Program-made: the position numbers and the translations under genes
Shown here: positions 13,061-19,404 of the stretch, in pieces
Numbering within the stretch: position 1 is the stretch's first letter
Layout: each line of letters opens with the position of its first letter
Origin: an uncultured Streptococcus sp.
GTDB lineage: Bacteria > Bacillota > Bacilli > Lactobacillales > Streptococcaceae
Length of the DNA: 19,404 nt
Reading direction: 5' to 3'
Assembly: GCA_900755085.1 (NCBI GenBank)
Contig: CAAEFF010000144.1
Location: 1 to 19,404, forward strand
Notes under the pieces: model-generated
The model's input: the letters and a program-made list of their open reading frames with translations, nothing else
Told to the model about the DNA's origin: nothing
Databases searched by the model: none

Positions 13061-13903
13061 TTAATGAGGCGAAAGAGTGTGCTTGTTCTTTCTCTGCTTA
13101 GGAGCGATAAAGAAGCTGATGAGAAAGAAGATGGCAGAAGTGAGGACAATACAAGACCCAACGGCGATGTTGAAACTATAGCCAATAAAGAGTCCCAGGA
13201 TGGAGGCTAGGGCACCTAATCCGGATGAAAGGAGCATCATGGACCAGAGGTTATTGGTGTAGAGATAGGCCGTCGCAGCGGGTGTGATGAGCATGGCGAC
13301 GATGAGAATGGTCCCGACACTTTGCATAGCAGTGACAGAAACCAAGGTCAAGAGTACCATGAGGAGGTAGTGATAGGCCTTGACCCGAACACCCATGGAT
13401 TGGGCAAGAACGGGATCAAAAGAAGTGAGAAGCAAGGGACGAAAGAGCAGGACAATCACCAGTAAGACCGCCACACCAATACCAATGGTCATCCACATAT
13501 CCTGGTCTTGCACGGCCAAGATATTTCCAAAGAGGATGTGGAAAAGGTCGGTGGAACTTTTAGCGACTCCAATCAAGATGACCCCTAAGGCGAGGAAAGA
13601 AGAAAAGGTAATCCCAATCGCAGTGTCGCTCTTGATGATGGAGTTGCTCTTGATATAGGTGATCAGGACAGAAGCTAAAAGACCAAAGACAATGGCGCCA
13701 ATAAAGAAATTGATGCCCAGGATAAAGGACAGAGCCACCCCTGGAAGGACCGCGTGTGAGATGGCATCTCCCATGAGAGACATGCCTCGTAAAATAATGA
13801 AACATCCGACCGCACCAGCAACAATTCCGATGGCGATAGCAGTAATAAAGGCGTTTTGTAGGAAATGAAATTGTTGTAATCCATCGATAAATTCTGTAAT
13901 CAT
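13061..13903 (-). CDS. scaB: Manganese ABC transporter permease
   Basis: A 280-residue integral membrane protein of the ABC-3 (ZnuB/PsaC) family with eight or nine hydrophobic helices. The conserved RGMSLMGDAISHAVLPG block covers residues 39-55, with Asp46 and His50 at the places described as metal-coordinating in the pore of PsaC. Further family marks are HILFGNILAV and GTILIVAMLITPAATA. Its ATG overlaps the scaC stop as ATGA, so the two are translationally coupled. The C-terminus is basic and cytoplasmic. Confidence 0.96.
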   Translation of the reverse strand: MITEFIDGLQQFHFLQNAFITAIAIGIVAGAVGCFIILRGMSLMGDAISHAVLPGVALSFILGINFFIGAIVFGLLASVLITYIKSNSIIKSDTAIGITFSSFLALGVILIGVAKSSTDLFHILFGNILAVQDQDMWMTIGIGVAVLLVIVLLFRPLLLTSFDPVLAQSMGVRVKAYHYLLMVLLTLVSVTAMQSVGTILIVAMLITPAATAYLYTNNLWSMMLLSSGLGALASILGLFIGYSFNIAVGSCIVLTSAIFFLISFFIAPKQRKNKHTLSPH

Positions 13904-14622
13904 CCGACTCCACCTCCTATAAAGAGTTCATGACCGTAAGCGGCATGCAGATTCTCCTTGGTAAAGGTCTCCTCTGTTTTTCCAAAAGCAATTAGCTTGC
14001 GATGAAGGAGGAGGACTTGGTCAAAGTAAGCTGGGACCTTGCTGAGGTCGTGATGGACGATCAGGATGGTCTTGCCTTCTTTTTTCAAGGTTTTTAGTGT
14101 CTGCATAATGATGTCTTCGCTAACGGAGTCAATCCCTGCAAAGGGCTCATCCAAAAAGATGACATCTGCTTCTTGGACCAAGCAGCGGGCGATCAGGACT
14201 CGTTGGAATTGCCCTCCTGAAAGTTGGCCAATCTGGCGATCCGCTAGATCAAGAAGATTGACAAGCTTCATCGCATTTTCCACCTTTTGGAGATCTTCTT
14301 TGCTTTTTCTCCTGAAGATAGAAAGGTGGGGATAGAGACCCAGTGAGACACATTCCCGCACCGTGATGGGGAAGTGGAAATCAATAGCGGATTTCTGTTC
14401 GACGTAGGCCACCCGTTGAAGAACTTGGCTGAGATCTTTTTGATCGAGCTGGACCTTTCCCGCATGAGGGAGAAGTCCTAGCATGGCCTTGATTAGGGTT
14501 GATTTTCCAGCCCCATTGGGACCAAGAATGCCTAGGATAGTCGGGCCCTGGATGGTGAGGGAAAGGTCCTCTAGGGCCAGCGTTTGCTGATAAGCAACAC
14601 GAAGGTTTTCAATTTGAATCAT
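13900..14622 (-). CDS. scaC: Manganese ABC transporter ATP-binding protein
   Basis: A 240-residue ABC ATPase driving Mn2+ import with ScaB and ScaA. Walker A GPNGAGKST at 34-42, Q-loop VEQKS near 74-78, signature LSGGQFQRV at 134-142, Walker B VIFLDEP at 154-160 and H-loop His190/His191. First gene of the operon; AGGAGG lies 7 nt before the start. Overlaps scaB by 4 nt. The operator and promoter in front are described separately. Confidence 0.97.
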   Translation of the reverse strand: MIQIENLRVAYQQTLALEDLSLTIQGPTILGILGPNGAGKSTLIKAMLGLLPHAGKVQLDQKDLSQVLQRVAYVEQKSAIDFHFPITVRECVSLGLYPHLSIFRRKSKEDLQKVENAMKLVNLLDLADRQIGQLSGGQFQRVLIARCLVQEADVIFLDEPFAGIDSVSEDIIMQTLKTLKKEGKTILIVHHDLSKVPAYFDQVLLLHRKLIAFGKTEETFTKENLHAAYGHELFIGGGVG

Positions 14623-14642
14623 AAGTTTCCTCCTTTGGTATT

Positions 14643-14679
14643 AATATACATGAATAAAAAAATTAAGTCAAGTTAATTT
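14643..14679 (-). promoter_or_regulatory. scaCBA promoter with ScaR operator over the -35 box
   Basis: On the minus strand TTGACT (14671-14666), a 17-nt spacer and TATATT (14648-14643) form a near-consensus promoter. The -35 lies inside the imperfect palindrome AATTAACTTGACTTAATT (core within 14658-14679), which as far as I recall is identical to the ScaR site described upstream of scaCBA in S. gordonii. Binding of Mn-loaded ScaR here would block RNA polymerase. Confidence 0.9.
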
Positions 14680-14703
14680 ATAAAATAATTTAACTTAAAT
14701 CAC

Positions 14704-14732
14704 TTGAAATCATTGAAAAAAGTTCCTATTTT
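14704..14732 (+). promoter_or_regulatory. Candidate pepO promoter
   Basis: TTGAAA (14704-14709), a 17-nt spacer and TATTTT (14727-14732) lie 38 nt before the pepO start. The upstream edge abuts a degenerate ScaR-like sequence at 14687-14704, so pepO may share the manganese control of the divergent operon (inference). Confidence 0.6.
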
Positions 14733-14770
14733 TGATAAGGTTATTACAAAAGAATGAAAGCGAGAAGATC

Positions 14771-16666
14771 ATGGTACGTTTACAAGATGATTTTTATGAT
14801 TACGTCAATGGGAAATGGGCTGAGACAGCAGTCATTCCTGATGACAAACCATCAACCGGTGGTTTTATGGACTTAGATAGAGACATCGAAAACTTGATGT
14901 TGGATATCACTGGAAAATGGCAACGAGGAGAAGAGCTGCCTGAAGACAGCATTCTGCAAAACTTTGTCAAATACCACAAAATGGTGGCAGATTTTGATGC
15001 CCGGGAAGCAGCCGGTGTCGCTCCAGCTATGCCCTTGATCAATGAAATCAAGGCTCTGTCTTCTTTTGAAGACTATACCAGCAAGCTGGGAGCATATGAA
15101 CTAGCTGGCAAACCAAATCTCATGCCTTTTAGCGTGTCGCCAGACTTTATGAATGCCCAAATGAATGTCTTGTGGGGAGAATCTCTTGCTCTTATCTTGC
15201 CAGATACGACCTACTATGAAGAAGGCAACGAAAAAGGCCCAGAGTTACTGGCTATCTGGCGTCAGATGATGGAAAAACTCTTGCCAAAATTTGAATTCTC
15301 AGAGGCAGAAATCAAGGATATCCTAGATAAGGTTATTGCAGCAGATGCAGAATTGGCTAAGTATGTCTTGTCAAATGAAGAAAAATCTGAATACAACAAA
15401 CTCTACCATCCCTATGAGTGGGAAGAATTCAAGTCCTTAGTTCCAGAATTACCACTCGACACCTTCTTTGCAGAAGTAATCGGACAAACTCCAGATAAAA
15501 TCATCGTGCCAGAAGAGCGTTTCTGGAAGGAACTTGCGCCAACATACTATTCAGCAGCCAACTGGGAAACCATTCATGCCAAATTGAAACTCGGAGCGGC
15601 CTTAGATTGGACGTCTTTCTTAACCGAAGAAATTCGTGTCTTGTCTGGTGAGTATGGACGGACCATTACAGGGATTCCAGAACCTCGTCCAAAAGAAAAA
15701 GCAGCTTTGGCTTTGGCAGAAGGCCCTTATAGCCAAGCGCTTGGACTCTGGTATGCAGGTGAAAAATTCTCACCAGAAGCAAAAGCAGATGTAGAGCATA
15801 AAGTAGCAACTATGATTGAGGTCTACAAGGATCGTCTTGAAAAAGCAGACTGGCTCGCTCCTGAAACTCGCGAAAAAGCTATTGTCAAACTCAATGTCAT
15901 CACACCGCATATCGGCTACCCTGAAAAATTACCAGAAACATACGCCAAGAAGATCATCGACGAGAGCAAAAACTTGGTGGAAAATGCTCAAAAATTGGCT
16001 CAAATTTCAATTGCCCATAGCTGGAGCAAGTGGAACCAACCGGTTGATCGAAGCGAATGGCACATGCCAGCCCACCTGGTCAATGCCTACTATGATCCGC
16101 AACAAAACCAAATCGTCTTCCCAGCAGCGATTTTACAAGCACCTTTCTATGACCTTCACCAATCATCATCAGCCAACTACGGTGGAATCGGTGCGGTCAT
16201 TGCCCATGAAATCTCCCACGCCTTTGACACCAATGGAGCATCCTTTGACGAGCATGGTAGCTTGAAAGACTGGTGGAAACCAGAAGATTACGAAGCCTTT
16301 ACCGCTCGGACCCAAAAGGTTGTTGATCAATTTGAAGGCCAAGATTCATACGGTGCCAAGATCAACGGAAAATTGACTGTTTCTGAAAACGTGGCAGACC
16401 TAGGAGGTATCGCTGCAGCCCTTGAAGCCGCTAAGAAAGAGGAAGATTTCTCAGCAGAAGAATTCTTCACCAACTTTGCTCGCATCTGGCGGATGAAAGC
16501 TCGGACAGAGTACATGCAACTCCTCGCAAGTGTCGATGTCCACGCACCAGGAAAACTCCGTACCAATGTTCAATTACCAAACTTTGACGAATTCTTTGAA
16601 GCCTTTGATGTCAAAGAAGGAGATGGTATGTGGAGAAAACCAGAAGACCGCGTGATCATTTGGTAA
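14771..16666 (+). CDS. pepO: Endopeptidase O (M13 metallopeptidase)
   Basis: A 631-residue neprilysin-like zinc endopeptidase. HEISH at 479-483 in VIAHEISHAFDTNGASFDEHG supplies the two His ligands and the catalytic Glu, and Glu539 in SENVADLGG the third ligand; NAYYDP a little upstream is the substrate-backbone motif of M13 enzymes. The C-terminus GMWRKPEDRVIIW is typical. There is no signal peptide, as in other streptococcal PepO, which nonetheless are found on the surface in some species. The start at 14771 (MVRLQDDFYDYVNGKW) matches the family; 13 further residues upstream are open but would begin inside the candidate promoter. The ribosome binding site is weak (GAGAAG). Divergent from scaC, the conserved neighbourhood of the Mn operon. 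Confidence 0.96.
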   Translation: MVRLQDDFYDYVNGKWAETAVIPDDKPSTGGFMDLDRDIENLMLDITGKWQRGEELPEDSILQNFVKYHKMVADFDAREAAGVAPAMPLINEIKALSSFEDYTSKLGAYELAGKPNLMPFSVSPDFMNAQMNVLWGESLALILPDTTYYEEGNEKGPELLAIWRQMMEKLLPKFEFSEAEIKDILDKVIAADAELAKYVLSNEEKSEYNKLYHPYEWEEFKSLVPELPLDTFFAEVIGQTPDKIIVPEERFWKELAPTYYSAANWETIHAKLKLGAALDWTSFLTEEIRVLSGEYGRTITGIPEPRPKEKAALALAEGPYSQALGLWYAGEKFSPEAKADVEHKVATMIEVYKDRLEKADWLAPETREKAIVKLNVITPHIGYPEKLPETYAKKIIDESKNLVENAQKLAQISIAHSWSKWNQPVDRSEWHMPAHLVNAYYDPQQNQIVFPAAILQAPFYDLHQSSSANYGGIGAVIAHEISHAFDTNGASFDEHGSLKDWWKPEDYEAFTARTQKVVDQFEGQDSYGAKINGKLTVSENVADLGGIAAALEAAKKEEDFSAEEFFTNFARIWRMKARTEYMQLLASVDVHAPGKLRTNVQLPNFDEFFEAFDVKEGDGMWRKPEDRVIIW

Positions 16667-16719
16667 ATTAAGATAGGAGAGACGATTCGGTTTACCGAAA
16701 CTTCCTGCAGAAAAATAGT

Positions 16720-16763
16720 AAATCAATGCCGCATTCCATGAATGCCAATTGATTTATCTTTTT
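16720..16763 (+). terminator. Terminator after pepO
   Basis: AAATCAAT (16720-16727) pairs with ATTGATTT (16748-16755), and inside it GCATT (16731-16735) with AATGC (16741-16745), with a small internal loop; ATCTTTTTT follows. It lies 54 nt behind the pepO stop. A smaller hairpin, TTCGG-TTTA-CCGAA (16686-16699), precedes it. Confidence 0.7.
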
Positions 16764-16765
16764 TC

Positions 16766-16793
16766 CAAAGGAAGTAGTCTTGACTTCAGTTAA
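16766..16793. repeat. 28-bp direct repeat, copy 1
   Basis: CAAAGGAAGTAGTC-TT-GACTTCAGTTAA, found again at 16901-16928 with CC in place of TT. The two differing bases are the centre of the small palindrome AGTC-NN-GACT. Part of the 418-nt gene-free region between pepO and the carboxypeptidase gene. Confidence 0.75.
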
Positions 16794-16799
16794 GCGATT

Positions 16800-16852
16800 G
16801 ATTGACTTTCTTGACCATGTGGGCCATGCCCACCAGTCAATCTCTCTTTTTC
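16800..16852 (+). other. Two-part hairpin followed by a pyrimidine tract
   Basis: GATTGACT (16800-16807) pairs with AGTCAATC (16835-16842); inside, GTGGGC (16819-16824) pairs with GCCCAC (16828-16833) around CAT. The right arm leads into TCTCTTTTTCTC. This could be a second terminator or the 3' end of a small RNA; it contains no reading frame of note. Confidence 0.55.
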
Positions 16853-16900
16853 TCGACGCTTTTAGGGCGAGTTCAATTTCGCAGTATTGATTTCGTTGAT

Positions 16901-16928
16901 CAAAGGAAGTAGTCCCGACTTCAGTTAA
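16901..16928. repeat. 28-bp direct repeat, copy 2
   Basis: Second copy of the repeat at 16766-16793, with CC instead of TT in the centre. The remaining sequence to 17030 shows no gene or clear signal. Confidence 0.75.
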
Positions 16929-17030
16929 AAACTATTCGAGAATGAAAGCGACTGATGACATGATCGGAGCTGTAAGAAGATTTAGGAATCTAGGTTCCAT
17001 ATGACCTTATCTGAATGAGAAAATACAAGA

Positions 17031-17070
17031 AAAAAGAGTTGAGACAGTTTTTCTGTCTCAACTCTTTTTT
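17031..17070. terminator. Strong bidirectional terminator between pepO region and the carboxypeptidase gene
   Basis: AAAAAGAGTTGAGACAG (17031-17047) pairs perfectly over 17 bp with 17053-17069 around a TTTTT loop, with T and A tracts on the two sides. It ends 15 nt from the stop codon of the minus-strand gene and will terminate it; on the plus strand it would stop any read-through from pepO. Confidence 0.9.
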
Positions 17071-17084
17071 AGGATGTAGTACAA

Positions 17085-18398
17085 TTATTTCCTTCTATTT
17101 GGATCCGTTTGTTTAAAGATTAGGTATAAAATTCCAGCGGGTAGGAAGCAGAAGATCCACATGATGTCGAATCCTCTTTTCTTGCTACTAGAGTTTGTTG
17201 GTTGGGAATCGCTGATCGCGATTCCAGGCTTGATACTTGGGGAGACCTGCTTCAAGCCGTTTTGAACCACCAGTCGCCTGTTTTCCAGTTTGATAGCTGG
17301 ATTGGTCCCTTTTTTGACGGTCGCATAAAAGTCTTTATCCAAGTGAACAGTTTGGCCATCAATCTCATGGTCCCCTGCAGAGAGGACCTTTTTATATTGA
17401 TAATCCGCAAACATTTTCTCAGCTAAGGCATTTCCGATTTGATTGCGGTAGCTTTCTGCGATTTCAACATCATAGTTCCCAACCCCTAGGATCACTTCGA
17501 TGATCCGTTGCTTGCCTCGTTTGGTGGTTGCCGTGTAGTTGTAGTCCGCAGTCGGGCTCGATCCAGTCTTGAGACCATCCGTTCCCTTGAGTTCAAACTT
17601 CCCGCCTTCTAGCGAGGTATTGTAGTTGTCATAGCTTTGCTCATATGGCGTACCTGGCATGATGGTCGTGTGGGCCTGTTTGGTGTATTCCAGCATTTCC
17701 GGCAAGTCATTGACAATGTGATAGGCAAGGATCGACATGTCTCGCGCTGTAATCTCATTATTGGCGTTCAAGTCGTGGTGTTGTGGATTGTAGTAGCCCT
17801 GTAAGACGGAAATCATCGCCCCGTTTGGGTTATTCCATTTGGTATGGACCATGCCCATTTCCTGTGAGTACTGATTCATCAACTCTAAGAATTTGTCTGG
17901 ATCATTGTCTGTGACAAGATTAGCCAGCATAATCACAGCAGCACTTGAAGAGGGCACAAAGAGCATTTTGAGCAATTCAGATACCTTATACCGGACACCA
18001 GCAACAATCGGAGAATTGCTTAGAAGGTTATTTTCTGAGATGGCTTGGTCCGCTTCGGTCGCAGTGACAACGGTATCGTAGGTGATTTTTCCTTCTTTGA
18101 TTGCCCGAAAAACTACGTAAGCACTCATGAGCTTGGCCATGCTTCCGGAATCGCGAACGGTATCAATATTGTCCCCATAGAGGATGGCGCCAGTATTGGC
18201 GTCAATGATAATGTCTGCTTTGGGTTTGTAAAAGTTATCAAAGTTTAATCCAGCATCGGATGCAATTTTCATCACATCCTCTTGCTGGTAGATATCGTCC
18301 GCAAAGGCAGTGGAAATGGATCCAACTGTCATCGTTCCCACAAGTAAACCTAAGAGGGTATGGTTTCGTAATTTTTTAAAGAATCTCCAATCAATCAT
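17085..18398 (-). CDS. dacA: D-alanyl-D-alanine carboxypeptidase-like penicillin-binding protein
   Basis: A 437-residue S11-family low-molecular-weight PBP that would trim the terminal D-Ala of peptidoglycan stem peptides. Signal peptide with probable cleavage after AFA (residues 31-33). SxxK is SMAK at 86-89 (Ser86 nucleophile) and KTG is at 277-279 in DGLKTGSSPTA. The SxN position reads SSS (150-152) in FVPSSSAAVIML, without the usual Asn (see findings). A PBP5-type C-terminal domain covers ~330-390, and a hydrophobic helix at ~411-428 followed by basic residues anchors it to the membrane. The start at 18398 is used because a TATAAT box lies just upstream; a TTG start at 18443 would place that promoter inside the gene. 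The symbol follows streptococcal use for this family; the exact paralogue is not settled. Confidence 0.88.
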   Translation of the reverse strand: MIDWRFFKKLRNHTLLGLLVGTMTVGSISTAFADDIYQQEDVMKIASDAGLNFDNFYKPKADIIIDANTGAILYGDNIDTVRDSGSMAKLMSAYVVFRAIKEGKITYDTVVTATEADQAISENNLLSNSPIVAGVRYKVSELLKMLFVPSSSAAVIMLANLVTDNDPDKFLELMNQYSQEMGMVHTKWNNPNGAMISVLQGYYNPQHHDLNANNEITARDMSILAYHIVNDLPEMLEYTKQAHTTIMPGTPYEQSYDNYNTSLEGGKFELKGTDGLKTGSSPTADYNYTATTKRGKQRIIEVILGVGNYDVEIAESYRNQIGNALAEKMFADYQYKKVLSAGDHEIDGQTVHLDKDFYATVKKGTNPAIKLENRRLVVQNGLKQVSPSIKPGIAISDSQPTNSSSKKRGFDIMWIFCFLPAGILYLIFKQTDPNRRK

Positions 18399-18405
18399 AG
18401 CCTCT

Positions 18406-18414
18406 ATTATACCA
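18406..18414 (-). promoter_or_regulatory. Extended -10 promoter of the carboxypeptidase gene
   Basis: On the minus strand TGGTATAAT is a perfect extended -10 element. Only seven bases (AGAGGCT) separate TATAAT from the ATG at 18398, so the expected transcription start falls at or next to the start codon. Confidence 0.8.
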
Positions 18415-18562
18415 TACAGTGAGGGGATGTGAAAGAGTTTCAAGTCTAAAAAAAGGATTGGTGGAAAGGCAATTCTGTTTTAAAATAGAGACGAGGGGGT
18501 CCTCACTTCCCTATCTGTTTCCGCCTTTTTCTTTGGTGGATCCTTTAAAAATCGCTTAAAAA

Positions 18563-18571
18563 TGGTATAAT
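18563..18571 (+). promoter_or_regulatory. Extended -10 promoter of leuS
   Basis: TGGTATAAT, identical to the element of the divergent gene, lies 29 nt before leuS. The leader is too short for a T-box, and no T-box sequence is visible in the 120 nt upstream. No good -35 is seen. Confidence 0.75.
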
Positions 18572-18600
18572 AGGAGCATCACGAAAATTGGAGAGACGCT

Positions 18601-19404
18601 ATGAGTTTTTACGATCATAAAGAAATCGAGCCTAAGTGGCAAAAATACTGGGCTGACCATCACACTTTTAAGACAGGAACAGATGCTTCAAAACCTAAGT
18701 TTTATGCATTGGATATGTTCCCTTATCCATCTGGAGCGGGTCTTCACGTAGGACACCCAGAAGGATACACAGCAACTGATATCCTCAGCCGTTTTAAACG
18801 TGCGCAAGGTTACAATGTCCTTCACCCAATGGGCTGGGATGCCTTTGGTTTACCTGCAGAGCAATATGCGATGGATACTGGTAATGACCCAGCGGAATTC
18901 ACAGCGGAAAATATTGCTAACTTCAAACGACAAATCAATGCGCTTGGATTCTCTTACGACTGGGACCGTGAAGTCAATACTACAGATCCAAACTACTACA
19001 AGTGGACGCAATGGATCTTCACTAAGCTGTACGAAAAAGGCTTGGCCTATGAAGCGGAAGTGCCAGTCAACTGGGTTGAGGAACTGGGAACAGCTATCGC
19101 CAACGAAGAAGTTCTTCCAGATGGAACATCTGAGCGTGGTGGCTATCCAGTTGTCCGCAAACCAATGCGCCAATGGATGCTTAAAATTACTGCCTATGCG
19201 GAACGCTTGCTGACTGACTTGGATGACCTTGACTGGCCAGAGTCTATCAAGGACATGCAACGCAACTGGATTGGAAAATCAACTGGTGCTAATGTCACCT
19301 TCAAAGTGAAAGGGACTGATAAGGAATTCACCGTCTTTACAACACGTCCTGATACTCTTTTTGGTGCGACTTTCACTGTTTTGGCGCCTGAGCATGACTT
19401 GGTA
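18601..19404 (+). CDS. leuS: Leucyl-tRNA synthetase, N-terminal part (3' end outside window)
   Basis: The first 268 residues of a class I aminoacyl-tRNA synthetase that charges tRNA-Leu; the frame is open to the last base of the window. The HIGH motif reads HVGH at 49-52 within MFPYPSGAGLHVGHPEGYTATD-like sequence, followed by NVLHPMGWDAFGLPAEQYA. The start of the CP1 editing domain is present, with TTRPDT at 247-252; Thr252 coincides with the editing-site threonine of the E. coli enzyme. KMSKS and the anticodon-binding domain lie beyond the window. GGAGAG stands 5 nt before the start. Confidence 0.98.
   Translation, partial: MSFYDHKEIEPKWQKYWADHHTFKTGTDASKPKFYALDMFPYPSGAGLHVGHPEGYTATDILSRFKRAQGYNVLHPMGWDAFGLPAEQYAMDTGNDPAEFTAENIANFKRQINALGFSYDWDREVNTTDPNYYKWTQWIFTKLYEKGLAYEAEVPVNWVEELGTAIANEEVLPDGTSERGGYPVVRKPMRQWMLKITAYAERLLTDLDDLDWPESIKDMQRNWIGKSTGANVTFKVKGTDKEFTVFTTRPDTLFGATFTVLAPEHDLV

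Noticed and set aside
14732..14770. N-terminal extension of PepO by 13 residues
   Set aside because: The extension lies in a candidate -10 box, has no ribosome binding site, and the family begins at the Met at 14771.
16764..16930. CRISPR-like array from the 28-bp direct repeat
   Set aside because: Only two copies separated by 107 nt that itself forms a hairpin, no cas genes, no regular spacers.
16764..16930. Cia-dependent small RNA (csRNA)
   Set aside because: The paired TTAAG direct repeats expected for CiaR binding are not present; only a single TTAAG occurs.
18444..18565. T-box leader for leuS
   Set aside because: The leuS promoter leaves about 25 nt of leader, and no T-box sequence or antiterminator is present in the divergent region.

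Overview
The window looks like the chromosome of an oral streptococcus of the mitis/sanguinis kind (S. parasanguinis, S. gordonii or a close relative). This rests on the manganese locus scaCBA-tpx with pepO divergent and scaR nearby, the pairing relA-dtd, a pnuC leader of the streptococcal NAD+-II type, and three copies of a DUF1310-like protein. The species is inference; no rRNA is present.

Layout. Positions 1-2160: the 3' end of a GIY-YIG/DUF4357 gene, then prmA and rsmE, closed by a strong terminator. Positions 2160-5705: a visibly AT-richer accessory cassette holding three tandem paralogous membrane-anchored proteins (DUF1310-like), a 438-residue lipase-like protein whose N-terminal alpha/beta-hydrolase half carries an AHSLGG nucleophile elbow and whose C-terminal half is helical, and two small helical proteins. 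The third paralogue overlaps the lipase gene by 11 nt. The arrangement resembles a type VII secretion lipase toxin of 'reverse' domain order, with immunity proteins in front and targeting partners behind. No secretion machinery lies in the window. Positions 5750-8765: relA and dtd, separated by a repeat-filled gap of 315 nt.

Positions 8770-11540: pnuC (minus strand) under a pseudoknot leader that fits the NAD+-II riboswitch, scaR (minus), and a divergent gene of unknown function (probably DUF3114). Positions 11544-14622: tpx, scaA, scaB and scaC on the minus strand, transcribed as scaC-scaB-scaA and probably on into tpx, from a promoter whose -35 box lies inside a ScaR operator. pepO runs the other way from the same intergenic region. 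Positions 16667-17084: 418 nt without a gene, with several hairpins and a 28-nt direct repeat. Positions 17085-18398: a D,D-carboxypeptidase-like penicillin-binding protein (minus) with a non-canonical SxN motif and a promoter so close to the start codon that its mRNA may be leaderless. Positions 18601-19404: the 5' part of leuS.

Working together: scaR, scaCBA and tpx form a manganese and oxidative-stress module; relA is the stringent-response switch and dtd a translation proofreader beside it; prmA and rsmE modify the ribosome. The DUF1310/lipase cassette is the best candidate for an undescribed system: its pairing of toxin and immunity family is inferred from gene order, topology and translational coupling, not demonstrated.
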